DNA of 64,000 nucleotides from Firmicutes bacterium UBA5389 (GCA_002409965.1 DHON01000122.1:542-64541), one strand, 5' to 3'; counted from the first letter of the stretch, positions 34,098-42,969 are shown. Made by a program: numbers and translations. The notes: generated by a model from the sequence alone, not told the origin.

Positions 34098-35302
34098 GAC
34101 GGGCAACGGTCTTGGCGCGGGGCGCTCTGCTGTGGGCAACTCTGACGGTTCTGGTTCTGGCGGGTGCGACCGCTGCGACATCGTCGGAGGACGAAGCGGT
34201 TTTGGCTGCAGAAACGCTGGAAGACGCCGCCGTGGAACACCTCTCGCAGCTTGATACGGACGGAATAGAGCGGTTCTTGCGCGGGGTGGACGATGACGTG
34301 GCTCAGCGGCTGCCGGAATTTGACATTAGGCGCATCATGTCAACACACGGCTCGAACCTGCTTGACCTGCCGCGGCTTGGACGCGAACTAGCCGGCGTTT
34401 TTATCCGCGAAGTCCAGCTCAACCTCAGGCTCCTCGGTGAGCTGGTGGTGGTGGCGGTGGTCTGCACCATGCTGTGCCTGCTGGGCGCGGGATTTGGGGA
34501 GGAGGGCCCGGCTGCCGTGGCGTGGGCGGCCTGCTACATGGTGATGGTGGTGTTGGGAGTTAGGTCTTTCTCCGTGTCAGCTGAGATCGCCACGCGCGCA
34601 GTGGACCAGATGACGTCTTTCATGTACGCTGTCATACCTGCGCTCATTGGGACGCTGGCGGCGTCGGGGGGAGTGGCGACAGCCGCGGTGGTCTCGCCGT
34701 TCATGCTGGGGGCTACAGCGGCTGTGGGGACTCTGGTGAAGACGACGATCATACCCCTTCTGTTGATGGCGGTCACTCTGAGCCTGGTGGGGGAGATAAG
34801 TCGGCGCAAGCAGCTGTCGCGCCTGGCTGGGCTGCTGAAGTGGGCGGGGATGACCCTGCTGGGACTGGCGACTACGGTCTTCGTGGCGTTCACCGGCGTG
34901 CGGGGCGGGTTGGCCAGCATTTCAGACGGAGCCGCGGCAAAGGCGGTCAAGTTCCTGTCGGGCAGCATGGTGCCTGTTGTCGGCAAGGTGTTCGGCGATG
35001 CGCTGGACCTGGTGGCCGCGTCTTCGCTGCTGGTGAGGGGTGCAGTGGGGGCGTTTGGCCTGGTGACGCTGGCCGTTGTATGCCTCTTTCCGGTGATGAA
35101 GATGACGGCCATCATGCTGATGTTTCGAATCGCGGCTGCAGTCACGCAGCCTCTGGGCGATAGCCGCGTGTCCGACTGCCTGAGCGAGCTGGGCGACGCG
35201 CTGTCGTCGCTGTGTGTGTGTGTGGCAACTGTGGGACTGATGTTCTTTATCGGGGTGTCAATCGTCGTTGGACTGGGCGGTGTGGTTGTGGCGGTGAGAT
35301 AA
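34094..35302 (+). CDS. spoIIIAE: Stage III sporulation protein AE
   Basis: This 402-aa protein has a signal-like N-terminus, a ~90-residue soluble part, then about eight membrane helices. Family stretches include FMYAVIPALIGTLAASGG and GGLASISDGAAAKAVKFLSG. It forms part of the inner-membrane export apparatus of the feeding-tube complex. A short GTGTGTGTGTG run near 35213 codes for Cys-Val-Cys-Val. Confidence 0.92.
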   Translation: MRRATVLARGALLWATLTVLVLAGATAATSSEDEAVLAAETLEDAAVEHLSQLDTDGIERFLRGVDDDVAQRLPEFDIRRIMSTHGSNLLDLPRLGRELAGVFIREVQLNLRLLGELVVVAVVCTMLCLLGAGFGEEGPAAVAWAACYMVMVVLGVRSFSVSAEIATRAVDQMTSFMYAVIPALIGTLAASGGVATAAVVSPFMLGATAAVGTLVKTTIIPLLLMAVTLSLVGEISRRKQLSRLAGLLKWAGMTLLGLATTVFVAFTGVRGGLASISDGAAAKAVKFLSGSMVPVVGKVFGDALDLVAASSLLVRGAVGAFGLVTLAVVCLFPVMKMTAIMLMFRIAAAVTQPLGDSRVSDCLSELGDALSSLCVCVATVGLMFFIGVSIVVGLGGVVVAVR

Positions 35303-35315
35303 GGAGGCGCCTGGC

Positions 35316-35870
35316 GTGGTGGACGGCGTGTTCCGGTGGGTGCGCGGCATAGTCGCGGTGGTGCTCACGATGACGTTCATGGAGATGGTTGTGCCGCGCT
35401 CAGAACTGAAGAAATACGTTGATGTGGTGGTGGGCTTGGCGGTGATTGGGGCCATCCTTACCCCCCTACTCGGCCTGGGCGTGGGCATCGGAACCGGGCT
35501 GGAGCTTGCTGCCGAGGCGACTCGCAGTTGGCCGGCATCCTGGAGGACGGCGGCGCAAACCGGAGCGCCGCCAGGGCTGGACGCAGAAATCGCCTCATCC
35601 GTTGCGTCTCGCGCGCTGGAAGCCCGCGTGCGGAAGGCCCTCAGTTCGTCCTACGGAAGGCTTGCAGACGGCTGGACCGTCAGAGTGCGCGTTACAGACG
35701 GCGGCGAGCTGGAGGCGGCGGAGGTGGATACGGGCCTGCGCGCGCCGTCAGGTGGGTCTGGCTCGCAGGGTCCGGAGGGCTCTCTGCCTGTCGCCGTGGA
35801 CCGGACGGCTGTGACGCGGACGGTTGCTTTGGCGCTGGAATCGCCGCTTCAGTTGGTGACAGTGAGGTGA
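35316..35870 (+). CDS. spoIIIAF: Stage III sporulation protein AF
   Basis: This 184-aa protein has two N-terminal membrane helices (WVRGIVAVVLTMTFMEMVVP and YVDVVVGLAVIGAILTPLL) with the SELKKYVD linker and a soluble domain of the ring-building type. GTG 35316 follows AAGGAGG. It is of normal length. Confidence 0.9.
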   Translation: MVDGVFRWVRGIVAVVLTMTFMEMVVPRSELKKYVDVVVGLAVIGAILTPLLGLGVGIGTGLELAAEATRSWPASWRTAAQTGAPPGLDAEIASSVASRALEARVRKALSSSYGRLADGWTVRVRVTDGGELEAAEVDTGLRAPSGGSGSQGPEGSLPVAVDRTAVTRTVALALESPLQLVTVR

Positions 35871-35878
35871 CGGGCGGC

Positions 35879-36484
35879 ATGGGGCGGGATTTTCTGAATA
35901 CCCCGGGGGTCAAGCCCCTTTTGGTGTTGGCGGCCGTGGGCGTGATGCTGATCATCATAGGCAGCCTGCTGCGGACGGGGACTTCCCGCGAGTCGCGGCA
36001 AACGCCCCTGCCGGATGGGGCGAGTGTCTCGAGCAAGCAGCCTGGATCGGGGGATACGGAAGGCGGTGCCGCGCTGGAGAGGTATAGGTCTGACTTGGAG
36101 TCGATGTGCGAGGAGATTCTGTCGAAGGTGGAGGGCGCGGGGGCGGTGAGCGTCCGGATCACTCTGGTCGGGAGTTCGTCCAGGGAGTATGCCCAAAACT
36201 CAGTGGTGGAGGAGAGCAACAGCGAGGAGCAGGCATCGGGGCAGACCAAACGTTCTTCGGAGCGGCGCCAGACGCGCGAGATGGTGCTTCTGACCGATCC
36301 GTCTTCTGGGCGCGGGCAGGTGCCGATACTCCTTGCGGAGCAGGCGCCTCGAATAGCCGGAGTGCTGGTGGCAGCGCCCGGCGCCGAGGATTCGGCGATC
36401 AAGCGCGAACTGGCTGCAGCGGCCCAGACGCTGCTGGGCGTGCCGGCCCACCGGGTGATGGTGGTGGCCTCGTGCAAGCCGTGA
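35879..36484 (+). CDS. spoIIIAG: Stage III sporulation protein AG
   Basis: This 201-aa protein has one membrane helix (about 14-30) and a soluble ring-building-motif domain with CEEILSKVEGAGAVSVRITL and VAAPGAEDSAIKRELAAAAQ. SpoIIIAG forms the large intermembrane ring of the channel. The spacing of GAGG to ATG 35879 is long; GTG 35867 is the alternative start. Confidence 0.9.
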   Translation: MGRDFLNTPGVKPLLVLAAVGVMLIIIGSLLRTGTSRESRQTPLPDGASVSSKQPGSGDTEGGAALERYRSDLESMCEEILSKVEGAGAVSVRITLVGSSSREYAQNSVVEESNSEEQASGQTKRSSERRQTREMVLLTDPSSGRGQVPILLAEQAPRIAGVLVAAPGAEDSAIKRELAAAAQTLLGVPAHRVMVVASCKP

Positions 36485-36527
36485 CGGAACGCGCCAGAAC
36501 TCACGACAAGTCCGAGGAGTGATCGGC

Positions 36528-37130
36528 GTGAAGGGCGACAGATGGTTTCTGCAGCTGTCTTATGCCATGGTTGGCCTGGCCGTGCTGGCCCTGGCCATCT
36601 CGTCGGCGGCGGACTCGCGACGAGGGCGGAGAGCATCGGCGTCCGTGCCCGCGCCGGCACCCACGTCGATACCTCAGCCGGCATCTGTACCGACAGAGCG
36701 GACAGAAGAAGGCGCGGGTTCGGGCTTGCCCATAGTGTCGGAATCCGCGTCTGCGCCCGTGCCCGTTGCTCTGCCCCGGTCGAGCTTCTTCGAAGAGTTC
36801 AGACTGGAGCGTGAGAGGGAGCGGGCGATCGAAATCGAGATCATCCAGGAAGTCGCGGAGGACCCCGATACTGATTCCGAGGTGAGACGCCAGGCGCAGG
36901 CCGCCTTGCTGGCCGCGGTGAGCAGGGCGCGCCGCGAGTTCGATGCCGAGAGCATGATACTGGCGAGGGGGTATGCGGATGCCATTGTGTCGTTGACTGA
37001 CGAGGGTGCAAGCGTGGTGGTGAAGTCGGGAAGACTTGAAGAGGCGGATGCACGGGCGATAGGCGATATCGTGGGGCGCGCCGCAGGCATCGGCCTGAGC
37101 AGAATCACGATTGCCCAGAGAGAGGACTGA
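36528..37130 (+). CDS. spoIIIAH: Stage III sporulation protein AH
   Basis: This 200-aa protein has one membrane helix (about 10-28), a Pro/Ala/Ser-rich linker (PAPAPTSIPQPASVPTE), and a YscJ/FliF-like domain (SFFEEFRLERERERAIEI, ILARGYADAIVSLTDEGASV). It is the mother-cell partner of forespore SpoIIQ. GTG 36528 has GAGGAG nine bases upstream. The eight-gene operon is complete and in the standard order. Confidence 0.92.
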   Translation: MKGDRWFLQLSYAMVGLAVLALAISSAADSRRGRRASASVPAPAPTSIPQPASVPTERTEEGAGSGLPIVSESASAPVPVALPRSSFFEEFRLERERERAIEIEIIQEVAEDPDTDSEVRRQAQAALLAAVSRARREFDAESMILARGYADAIVSLTDEGASVVVKSGRLEEADARAIGDIVGRAAGIGLSRITIAQRED

Positions 37131-37192
37131 AGGATAAACCGTGGGGCGCGGTGAATTGTTTAGAGACAGCGACGGCAGAATGCTGCCTCGTC

Positions 37193-37201
37193 TGCTATAA
37201 T
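37193..37201 (+). promoter_or_regulatory. Extended -10 promoter of asp23-amaP
   Basis: TGCTATAAT is an exact extended -10 element (TATAAT at 37196-37201) in the 122-bp gap after spoIIIAH. No -35 hexamer fits at normal spacing. Initiation near 37208 would give a ~45-nt leader to the ATG at 37253, uncoupling this cluster from the sporulation operon. Confidence 0.6.
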
Positions 37202-37252
37202 TCTATTGCGGTCGCCAGTGATTCTTCCTGGCGGACGCCGGGGGGTGCAGAG

Positions 37253-37636
37253 ATGGAACTTGAGGAGAGGCCTGAACTCGGATCGGTCAAGATCGCCAAC
37301 GAGGTTGTGGCGGTCATCGCCGGCCTGGCTGCGTCGGAGGTGGAAGGCATCGCCGGGATGTCCGGCGGCATTACCGAAGGCTGGAGCGAGCTGTGGGGCA
37401 AGAAGAACCTGGCTCGCGGGGTCAAGGTTGAGGTCGGCGAGAAGGAGGCTGCGGTCGACCTCAATGTGGTCGTGAAATACGGCGCGGTGATCCCCGAGGT
37501 GTGCGCAGGCGTGCAGCAGAATGTGAAGCGCGCCATTGAGATCATGACAGGGCTAGATGTAGTCGAAGTCAACGTTCATGTCACGAACGTTTTGGTCGAT
37601 GAGAAGGAACCGCCTACAGAGGCGCGCGTGCGCTAG
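37253..37636 (+). CDS. Asp23/Gls24 family envelope stress protein
   Basis: This 127-aa protein has the Asp23 core: GSVKIANEVVAVIAGLAASEVEGIAGM, here cited as KIANEVVAVIAGLA, then VKYGAVIPEVCAGVQQNVK and GLDVVEVNVHVTNV. Asp23 proteins coat the inner side of the membrane and respond to cell-wall or alkaline stress. The membrane anchor AmaP is encoded next. ATG 37253 follows GGGGGGTG. Confidence 0.9.
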   Translation: MELEERPELGSVKIANEVVAVIAGLAASEVEGIAGMSGGITEGWSELWGKKNLARGVKVEVGEKEAAVDLNVVVKYGAVIPEVCAGVQQNVKRAIEIMTGLDVVEVNVHVTNVLVDEKEPPTEARVR

Positions 37637-37672
37637 TCTGCGCTGTGCGTCCGCACTGCGGAGGTGATGGAA

Positions 37673-38212
37673 TTGAAGACGCTTGACCGGGTTGTACTGG
37701 TTGTTGCAGCGGCATTCGTAGTTGTGCTGAGCGCCGTGGTGTTGGCATCGGTAGCTGGCCCGGGCTTCCCGAATGGCTTCGCCATGGATTTCTTCGGGGC
37801 CGTGTCTGAGCACAAGCTTGTGACCGCGGCCGTGGGCATTCTGATGGCTCTGGTCGTCTTGTACCTTATTTCAGCCGCGCTCAGGAGCGAGGATGAGCCC
37901 ACACCGATAGTGGTCAACACGGCGCTGGGCGATGTGCGCATATCGATGTCGGCGATCGAGGCCATAGTCCGCCGGGCCGCCCGCCAGGTCAGCGGGATCA
38001 GGGAAGTGGACGCTCAGGCGACGGGAGATTCGGAAGGAATCGCGGTGTCCACGAAGATTCAAGTGTACCCGGACGTCAGCATTCCCGAGGTATGCGAACG
38101 CCTCGAGAACGAGCTCTCGACGGCATTCACTGCGATGGTGGGCCTTCCCGTCAAGTCGGTGCACACCATAGTCCGCGGCGTGGCGCATGAACGCAGCAAG
38201 CCCAGGGCGTAG
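37673..38212 (+). CDS. amaP: AmaP-like membrane anchor of Asp23
   Basis: This 179-aa protein has two membrane helices (about 5-27 and 44-68) joined by a short outside loop, then an Asp23-like soluble domain (ISMSAIEAIVRRAARQVSGI, DVSIPEVCERLENELSTAF). AmaP recruits Asp23 to the membrane. TTG 37673 is placed eight bases after GGAGG; ATG 37667 is only two bases after it and less likely. Confidence 0.85.
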   Translation: MKTLDRVVLVVAAAFVVVLSAVVLASVAGPGFPNGFAMDFFGAVSEHKLVTAAVGILMALVVLYLISAALRSEDEPTPIVVNTALGDVRISMSAIEAIVRRAARQVSGIREVDAQATGDSEGIAVSTKIQVYPDVSIPEVCERLENELSTAFTAMVGLPVKSVHTIVRGVAHERSKPRA

Positions 38213-38251
38213 TCGCCCGGCTGTGGGCGTTGAGCGTGGAGGGGTGGCCGT

Positions 38252-38482
38252 ATGGCGTGGTTCAAGAACAGCAACTGGAGCATTCCCGAGGAGCATTCGG
38301 GCGAAGTGATCGGCGCAATCGCCGGCGGGGTCTTCGGGCTGCTTGTGATCATAGCCGGATTCTGGCGGGCGCTGGCGTTTGCGATCTTTGTGGTTATCGG
38401 ATTCATGCTCGGCAGATACGTGGACGATCACGAGGGGCTCAAGGCCGTGATTGCAAGGCGGTTTCGGAGGCCGCGCTACTAG
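38252..38482 (+). CDS. DUF2273 small membrane protein
   Basis: This 76-aa protein has two closely spaced membrane helices (EVIGAIAGGVFGLLVIIAGF and LAFAIFVVIGFMLGRYVDD). The family regularly lies beside asp23/amaP in Firmicutes and is presumed to belong to the same membrane-associated stress complex; its function has not been defined. Confidence 0.85.
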   Translation: MAWFKNSNWSIPEEHSGEVIGAIAGGVFGLLVIIAGFWRALAFAIFVVIGFMLGRYVDDHEGLKAVIARRFRRPRY

Positions 38483-38512
38483 GCCGCGCGATGGAAGTAC
38501 GACAGGAGTGGT

Positions 38513-38986
38513 ATGCGGATGCGCGCTGAGCGGCGGCGAGCCAGAGAGGCCGCCATGAGGGCTCTTTATCAGGTAGACTTGTCCGGTTGCGCTGAAGAGT
38601 GGGCGATCCAGTGCGCGCTCGAGCAATCGCATGATCTCGATCTCGGCGAACGGGGCAAGTCTTTCGCTCGTCAGCTCGTGCTGGGATCGTGCGAGCGCAA
38701 GCAGGATATCGACGGTATCATGGCAGAAGTCGCACACGACTGGGCCGTTAACCGTATGTCGCCGACGGACAGGAACATCATGCGGATTGCCGTCTATGAG
38801 ATGCTGTATCTTGAGAGCGTGCCTGTGGCCAGCTCCATCGATGAGGCAGTGGAGATTGCCAAGCTCTACGGAAGCGCCGACTCTCCGCGGTTCGTCAACG
38901 GAATCCTGGGCACGCTGGCCGACAGGCTCAAGCGCCAGGCCTCCGGCGGCACTGCCGAGGGAGGGGACGGTGACACTGCTCGCTAA
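38513..38986 (+). CDS. nusB: Transcription antitermination factor NusB
   Basis: This 157-aa all-helical protein has REAAMRALYQVDLSG, DWAVNRMSPTDRNIMRIAVYE and the C-terminal AKLYGSADSPRFVNGILGTL. NusB with NusE binds boxA in rRNA leaders. It starts the long conserved cluster nusB-xseA-xseB-ispA-dxs-tlyA-nadK-argR-recN. It overlaps the next gene by 17 bases. Confidence 0.94.
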   Translation: MRMRAERRRAREAAMRALYQVDLSGCAEEWAIQCALEQSHDLDLGERGKSFARQLVLGSCERKQDIDGIMAEVAHDWAVNRMSPTDRNIMRIAVYEMLYLESVPVASSIDEAVEIAKLYGSADSPRFVNGILGTLADRLKRQASGGTAEGGDGDTAR

Positions 38987-39974
38987 CCTGTGCAGCCTGG
39001 GGCTGGACACAAGCTGCTACACAACGTCAGTGGCCCTGGTTGACAGCGGCGGCCTTGTCTACGACGGCAGGACGCCGCTTGAGGTTTCTTTCGGGGCAGT
39101 GGGGCTGCGCCAGTCCGAGGCGGTGTTTCAACATGTCCGCAACACCCCCGCTCTCATTGAGGCCGCGCTACATACTGCCAGGCAGCGCGGCCTGAAGGTC
39201 GCGGCTGTGGGTGCCAGCGCCTGGCCACGGCGGGTTCGGGGATCATACATGCCGGTCTTTCTGGTGGGCTCGGGTTTTGGCCGGGCCGCATCGGCATCGC
39301 TGGCAGCGCCGTATATTGAGGTATCGCATCAGGAGGGACACATCGCCGCCGCCAGCTGGTCGTCGGATCTGGGCATCGCAAGATGCGGCGGTTTTCTCGC
39401 TCTCCACCTGTCGGGAGGCACGACCGAACTATTGGCGGTGCGCGACAGGTTCAGCGTAGAGCTGCTGGGAGGCACTGACGACTTAAGCGCCGGTCAGTTC
39501 ATCGACAGAATCGGCGTCAAACTGGGGATACCTTTCCCTGCAGGCCCGGGGCTGGAGCGGTTGGCGGCGGATGGGCGCTCGGGGGCGGCGAGGTTGCCAG
39601 TGGCCGTTGCGCGCGCACGCGAGCCGGGGCATTTGGCGGTGAGCTTCTCAGGGCCGTGTTCAGCTGCCATGCGGGAACTGGGCGCAGGCACGCGCCAAGC
39701 GGACCTGGCTCTGGGCGTTCTGGAATGCATAGGGCAGTCGGCGGCGGCGCTGTGCGCGGAGGGGCTAAGGGCCGCCGGCCTTCGTGAGCTGCTGGCCTCG
39801 GGCGGAGTGGCTTCGAATTCGATCATCCGCCGCATAATGCAGGATGAAGTCGCGCGCATGGTCCCAGGCTCAGTGCTGCACTTCGCGGCGCCCGAGCATT
39901 CGCGCGACAATGCAGTGGGAGTGGCGCTTCTAGCGTGGCAGGCGCACATTGAGAATGGGGGTGCGTCCTGTTGA
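38970..39974 (+). CDS. TsaD/Kae1-like (ASKHA, M22 family) paralogue
   Basis: This 334-aa protein resembles TsaD: N-terminal LGLDTSCYTTSVALVD, metal-binding HQEGH (the TsaD HxxxH), LSGGTTELLAV for nucleotide binding, DRIGVKLGIPFPAGPGLERLA, and LASGGVASNSIIRR. TsaD makes the t6A tRNA modification with TsaB and TsaE. This copy lies between nusB and xseA, a place where several clostridia carry a second, diverged TsaD-like gene. The canonical tsaD may be elsewhere, so the exact role is open. GTG 38970 follows GAGGGGA. Confidence 0.85.
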   Translation: MTLLANLCSLGLDTSCYTTSVALVDSGGLVYDGRTPLEVSFGAVGLRQSEAVFQHVRNTPALIEAALHTARQRGLKVAAVGASAWPRRVRGSYMPVFLVGSGFGRAASASLAAPYIEVSHQEGHIAAASWSSDLGIARCGGFLALHLSGGTTELLAVRDRFSVELLGGTDDLSAGQFIDRIGVKLGIPFPAGPGLERLAADGRSGAARLPVAVARAREPGHLAVSFSGPCSAAMRELGAGTRQADLALGVLECIGQSAAALCAEGLRAAGLRELLASGGVASNSIIRRIMQDEVARMVPGSVLHFAAPEHSRDNAVGVALLAWQAHIENGGASC

Positions 39975-41179
39975 ACGGATATTCCAGGATCGCCGGATTT
40001 CCCGGAGCGGGCGGTCCGCTCGAGATTGAGGTCTACTCAGTCTCTCAGGTCACCGACTTCGTAGCCAGGTTGCTTCAGGCCGACACGCGCCTTGCCGATG
40101 TGTGGGTGAGCGGCGAGATATCCAACTTCACGCACCACTCGTCTGGGCACATGTACCTGACGCTCAAGGACAATGCTTCGCGCCTTCGCGCCGTGATGTT
40201 CCAGGGAGCCAACAGGGGATTGCGTTTTCGCCCGGAGAGTGGGATGCGTGTGTTCGCCCATGGATACGTGGGCGTGTACAGAAGCGGAGGAGAGTATCAA
40301 CTTTACGTAGACTTCATGGAACCCGCGGGGCTCGGGGCGCTGTTCCTCGCCTTTCAACAGCTCAAGGCCAAGTTGGAGGCACAAGGGCTGTTCGATCCGG
40401 CGCTGAAGCGGTCGCTGCCCAGATTTCCGAAGTGTATAGCTGTGGCCACATCGCCGACTGGAGCGGCGATTCGCGACATTATCACTGTGGCCAGGCGGCG
40501 GTGGCCTGCTGTGCATATCGTGGTCATCCCCGCGCTGGTGCAGGGAGATGGGGCGCCTGCCAGCATTGTGGCTGCCATTGAACGCGCTAACGCCGCGAGC
40601 GGCACCGAGGGCATTGTCGACATCGACGCGCTCATAGTCGGGCGGGGCGGCGGGTCGGCCGAGGAGCTGTGGGCTTTCAATGATGAGACGGTGGCCAGGG
40701 CGATCAGGTCGTCTCGGATTCCGGTGGTGTCGGCGGTGGGCCATGAAACCGACTTCACCATAGCCGACTTCGCCGCCGACGTCAGGGCGGCAACGCCATC
40801 GGCCGCAGCGGAGCTTGTGGTGCCCGACATGGGAGTGTACCTGCGTCAGCTGGACACGTTGCAGACGAGGCTGGCCAGGTCAGTGCGGCGATTGCTCGAT
40901 CAGCGAAAACAGCGCATGGACGAGTTAGGGCGGTGGCTTACTCAGAGGATCCAGGTCAAGCTGCGGACCTCACGTGACAGAGTCCAGCGCCTATCGGGGG
41001 TGCTGTCGGCGCTCGACCCTGAGGCGGTGCTGGGACGCGGATACGCCATATGCCGGGGCCCGGACGGGTCGATCTTGAAAGACTCCCAAGATGTGCAGAC
41101 GGGGGACGCGGTGCGCGTGAAGCTCGGCCGCGGGGCCATCGGCTGCGAAGTGCGCGAGCGCGAGGTGGTTGAAGGATGA
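39971..41179 (+). CDS. xseA: Exonuclease VII large subunit
   Basis: This 402-aa protein has an N-terminal OB fold (VWVSGEISNFTHHSSGHMYL), the catalytic core with VATSPTGAAIRDI, RGGGSAEELWAFNDE and VGHETDFTIADFAADVRA, and a C-terminal coiled coil. ExoVII degrades single-stranded DNA from both ends. TTG 39971 overlaps the preceding stop codon, so coupling is likely. Confidence 0.94.
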   Translation: MNGYSRIAGFPGAGGPLEIEVYSVSQVTDFVARLLQADTRLADVWVSGEISNFTHHSSGHMYLTLKDNASRLRAVMFQGANRGLRFRPESGMRVFAHGYVGVYRSGGEYQLYVDFMEPAGLGALFLAFQQLKAKLEAQGLFDPALKRSLPRFPKCIAVATSPTGAAIRDIITVARRRWPAVHIVVIPALVQGDGAPASIVAAIERANAASGTEGIVDIDALIVGRGGGSAEELWAFNDETVARAIRSSRIPVVSAVGHETDFTIADFAADVRAATPSAAAELVVPDMGVYLRQLDTLQTRLARSVRRLLDQRKQRMDELGRWLTQRIQVKLRTSRDRVQRLSGVLSALDPEAVLGRGYAICRGPDGSILKDSQDVQTGDAVRVKLGRGAIGCEVREREVVEG

Positions 41180-41484
41180 AGGCATCGAATGCGAAGAATG
41201 CGAAGAATGCGAAGAATGCAGCGAATGAGCCCAACGAGCTGACTTTCGAGGCGGCGCTGGCGCGCCTTGAGCAGATAGTTGCCAGGCTGGACGCGGGCGA
41301 CTTGCCGCTCGAAGAGGCGCTCAAGCTATTTGGCGAAGGCAGCGAACTCGGCAAGTTCTGCTTATCCGTTCTCGATGAGGCAGAGGGCAGGCTTGAGATG
41401 CTGATCGAGGGAAAAGACGGCAGGCCGCAGGCGGTGCCGGCCCAGGACATACTGGGCAAGCTAGAAGGGGAGAGCGGCAATTGA
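41176..41484 (+). CDS. xseB: Exonuclease VII small subunit
   Basis: This 102-aa protein has the XseB core LTFEAALARLEQIVARLDAG and LPLEEALKLFGEGSEL, which wraps the XseA helix. It has an N-terminal Asn-Ala-Lys repeat made by a 9-bp tandem repeat (41188-41214) that other XseB proteins lack. ATG 41176 overlaps the xseA stop by four bases. Confidence 0.92.
   Translation: MKASNAKNAKNAKNAANEPNELTFEAALARLEQIVARLDAGDLPLEEALKLFGEGSELGKFCLSVLDEAEGRLEMLIEGKDGRPQAVPAQDILGKLEGESGN
41188..41214 (+). repeat. 9-bp tandem repeat (aatgcgaag) x3 in xseB
   Basis: Three exact copies plus a degenerate fourth encode Asn-Ala-Lys units in the non-conserved N-terminal tail. A multiple of three keeps the frame, so length changes would be neutral. 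Confidence 0.8.
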
Positions 41485-42404
41485 GCAACCGTAAGTCCAA
41501 GGGCATGTCCTTTCCGTGGCTGGCACAGGTGTCACAGATGGTGGACGCGGCGCTTGATTCCGTCATACCCGGGTGCGGCGCCGAACCAGAAACCCTCCTC
41601 CGCGCGGCGATGAGGCACGCGGTGTTCCCAGGCGGCAAGAGGCTCCGTCCGGCCCTGGCTGTGGCGGCCTGCGAGGCCGCGTTGGGCTTGGGACCGCGTC
41701 CCGAAAACGACATTCGTCTTGCTGCTGTAATACGGGCTGGAGCTGCTGTAGAGTTAGTCCACTGCTACTCTTTGGTCCATGATGACCTTCCATGTATGGA
41801 CGACGACGATTTCAGACGCGGGCGTCCATCATGCCACAGTGCCTTCGGTGAGGCGGTGGCTCTGCTTGCAGGCGATGCCCTACTTACGCTGGCTTTCGAG
41901 TTGCTTATGCGCCCCGAGTTTGTGGAGGTCGCCGGGGCAGACCGGGCTTGTCGCTGCGCGCTCGAGCTTGCCAGGGCGGCCGGCAGTGCGGGAATGGCGG
42001 GTGGACAGGCACTTGAGCTTACGATGCCTCGCCAATCGTGGGCAGGGCGGCTGTGCGAGGCTGCGGAGGCTGTACAGAGGATGGAATCGATGAAGACCGG
42101 GTGTCTGTTTGAAGCCGCGGCGCGAATGGGGGGCATTGTGGGCGGTGCGGACGAGCCTGCGATGGGCGCGCTTTCGCGTTTCGCTTGCCAGTTCGGGCTG
42201 GCTTTTCAGATACGGGACGATGTCGAGGACGCGGTAGCGCAAGACGCAGAGTCGGGAAGGATCACGGCGGTTTCGGTGTGGGGGCTTGAAGGGGCCCGCG
42301 AGCAGTTTGGTGCGTCCATGGCCCAAGCGGCGCAGCTCGCCGATGTTTTTGGTGAGGCGGGATCCAAGCTTCGCGATATGGTTGATCTCATATCATTTGC
42401 CTGA
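41481..42404 (+). CDS. ispA: Farnesyl/geranyl diphosphate synthase (polyprenyl synthetase)
   Basis: This 307-aa enzyme condenses IPP with allylic diphosphates. The first Asp-rich motif is HDDLPCMDDDDFRRG, the second QIRDDVED, and FPGGKRLRP near residue 50 binds IPP. The two extra residues between the Asp pairs in the first motif (DDxxxxD) are normal for bacterial short-chain enzymes. dxs lies a little downstream, so the start and an early branch of isoprenoid synthesis share an operon. TTG 41481 follows GGGGAG. Confidence 0.92.
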   Translation: MSNRKSKGMSFPWLAQVSQMVDAALDSVIPGCGAEPETLLRAAMRHAVFPGGKRLRPALAVAACEAALGLGPRPENDIRLAAVIRAGAAVELVHCYSLVHDDLPCMDDDDFRRGRPSCHSAFGEAVALLAGDALLTLAFELLMRPEFVEVAGADRACRCALELARAAGSAGMAGGQALELTMPRQSWAGRLCEAAEAVQRMESMKTGCLFEAAARMGGIVGGADEPAMGALSRFACQFGLAFQIRDDVEDAVAQDAESGRITAVSVWGLEGAREQFGASMAQAAQLADVFGEAGSKLRDMVDLISFA

Positions 42405-42450
42405 AGCGAGTCGGCCTCGGCGTGCGTGACGGCATGAGTGTGGTGGAGAC

Positions 42451-42900
42451 ATGTTTTCGCTCAGCAGTGGCGTATTTTCAAACAGAATCCTGTGGATCGC
42501 GGTGATCGCCTGGGCCATAGCTCAGACCCTCAAGACCTTTACCAGCATAAGGAGTGAGGGCCGGATCGACTGGTCGAAGATCATGGGGCCGGGCGGCATG
42601 CCCAGTTCCCATTCGGCGTTCGTCACGAGCCTGGCAACGGCGATAGGCCTCACCGAGGGGTGGAACTCCGGCATGTTCGCGGTGGCGTTTGTGTTTGCGG
42701 CAGTAGTGATGTACGATGCCGCAGGGGTCAGGCGCGCCGCGGGCAAGCAGGCGCGCGTGCTCAACCAGCTGATGACGATCATGCTGAAAGAAGGCCACGT
42801 GCCTGCTACCAAGCTTCGGGAACTGCTGGGGCATACTCCATTTGAAGTGGTAGTGGGAGCGCTGCTGGGCATCGCCATTGCGCGGCTGATGCTGCGGTAG
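42451..42900 (+). CDS. Divergent PAP2 family membrane protein (DUF212)
   Basis: This 149-aa protein has about four membrane helices and the divergent PAP2 motifs GPGGMPSSHSAFVTSLATAIG and YDAAGVRRAAGKQA, in which the SSHS serine-histidine pair of acid phosphatases remains. A lipid diphosphate (such as undecaprenyl or prenyl diphosphate) is a reasonable substrate because ispA precedes it, but this is inference. It is the last gene before the OLE RNA. Confidence 0.88.
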   Translation: MFSLSSGVFSNRILWIAVIAWAIAQTLKTFTSIRSEGRIDWSKIMGPGGMPSSHSAFVTSLATAIGLTEGWNSGMFAVAFVFAAVVMYDAAGVRRAAGKQARVLNQLMTIMLKEGHVPATKLRELLGHTPFEVVVGALLGIAIARLMLR

Positions 42901-42933
42901 TCCATATGACCGATTGTCCGATTGTCTGGCGAT

Positions 42934-42963
42934 TTGAATGGCGCTCGCAAGTTATGGTATAAT
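42934..42963 (+). promoter_or_regulatory. Promoter of the OLE RNA
   Basis: TTGAAT (42934-42939), an 18-nt spacer and TATAAT (42958-42963) with an upstream TGG (extended -10). Initiation is predicted at about 42970, which is seven bases before the closing stem of the RNA. It lies inside the larger operon, so OLE RNA can be made alone or as part of readthrough. Confidence 0.75.
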
Positions 42964-42969
42964 CAAGGT

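Noticed and set aside
35211..35223. GT dinucleotide run
   Set aside because: It lies inside spoIIIAE and codes for an ordinary membrane-helix stretch (Cys-Val-Cys-Val).
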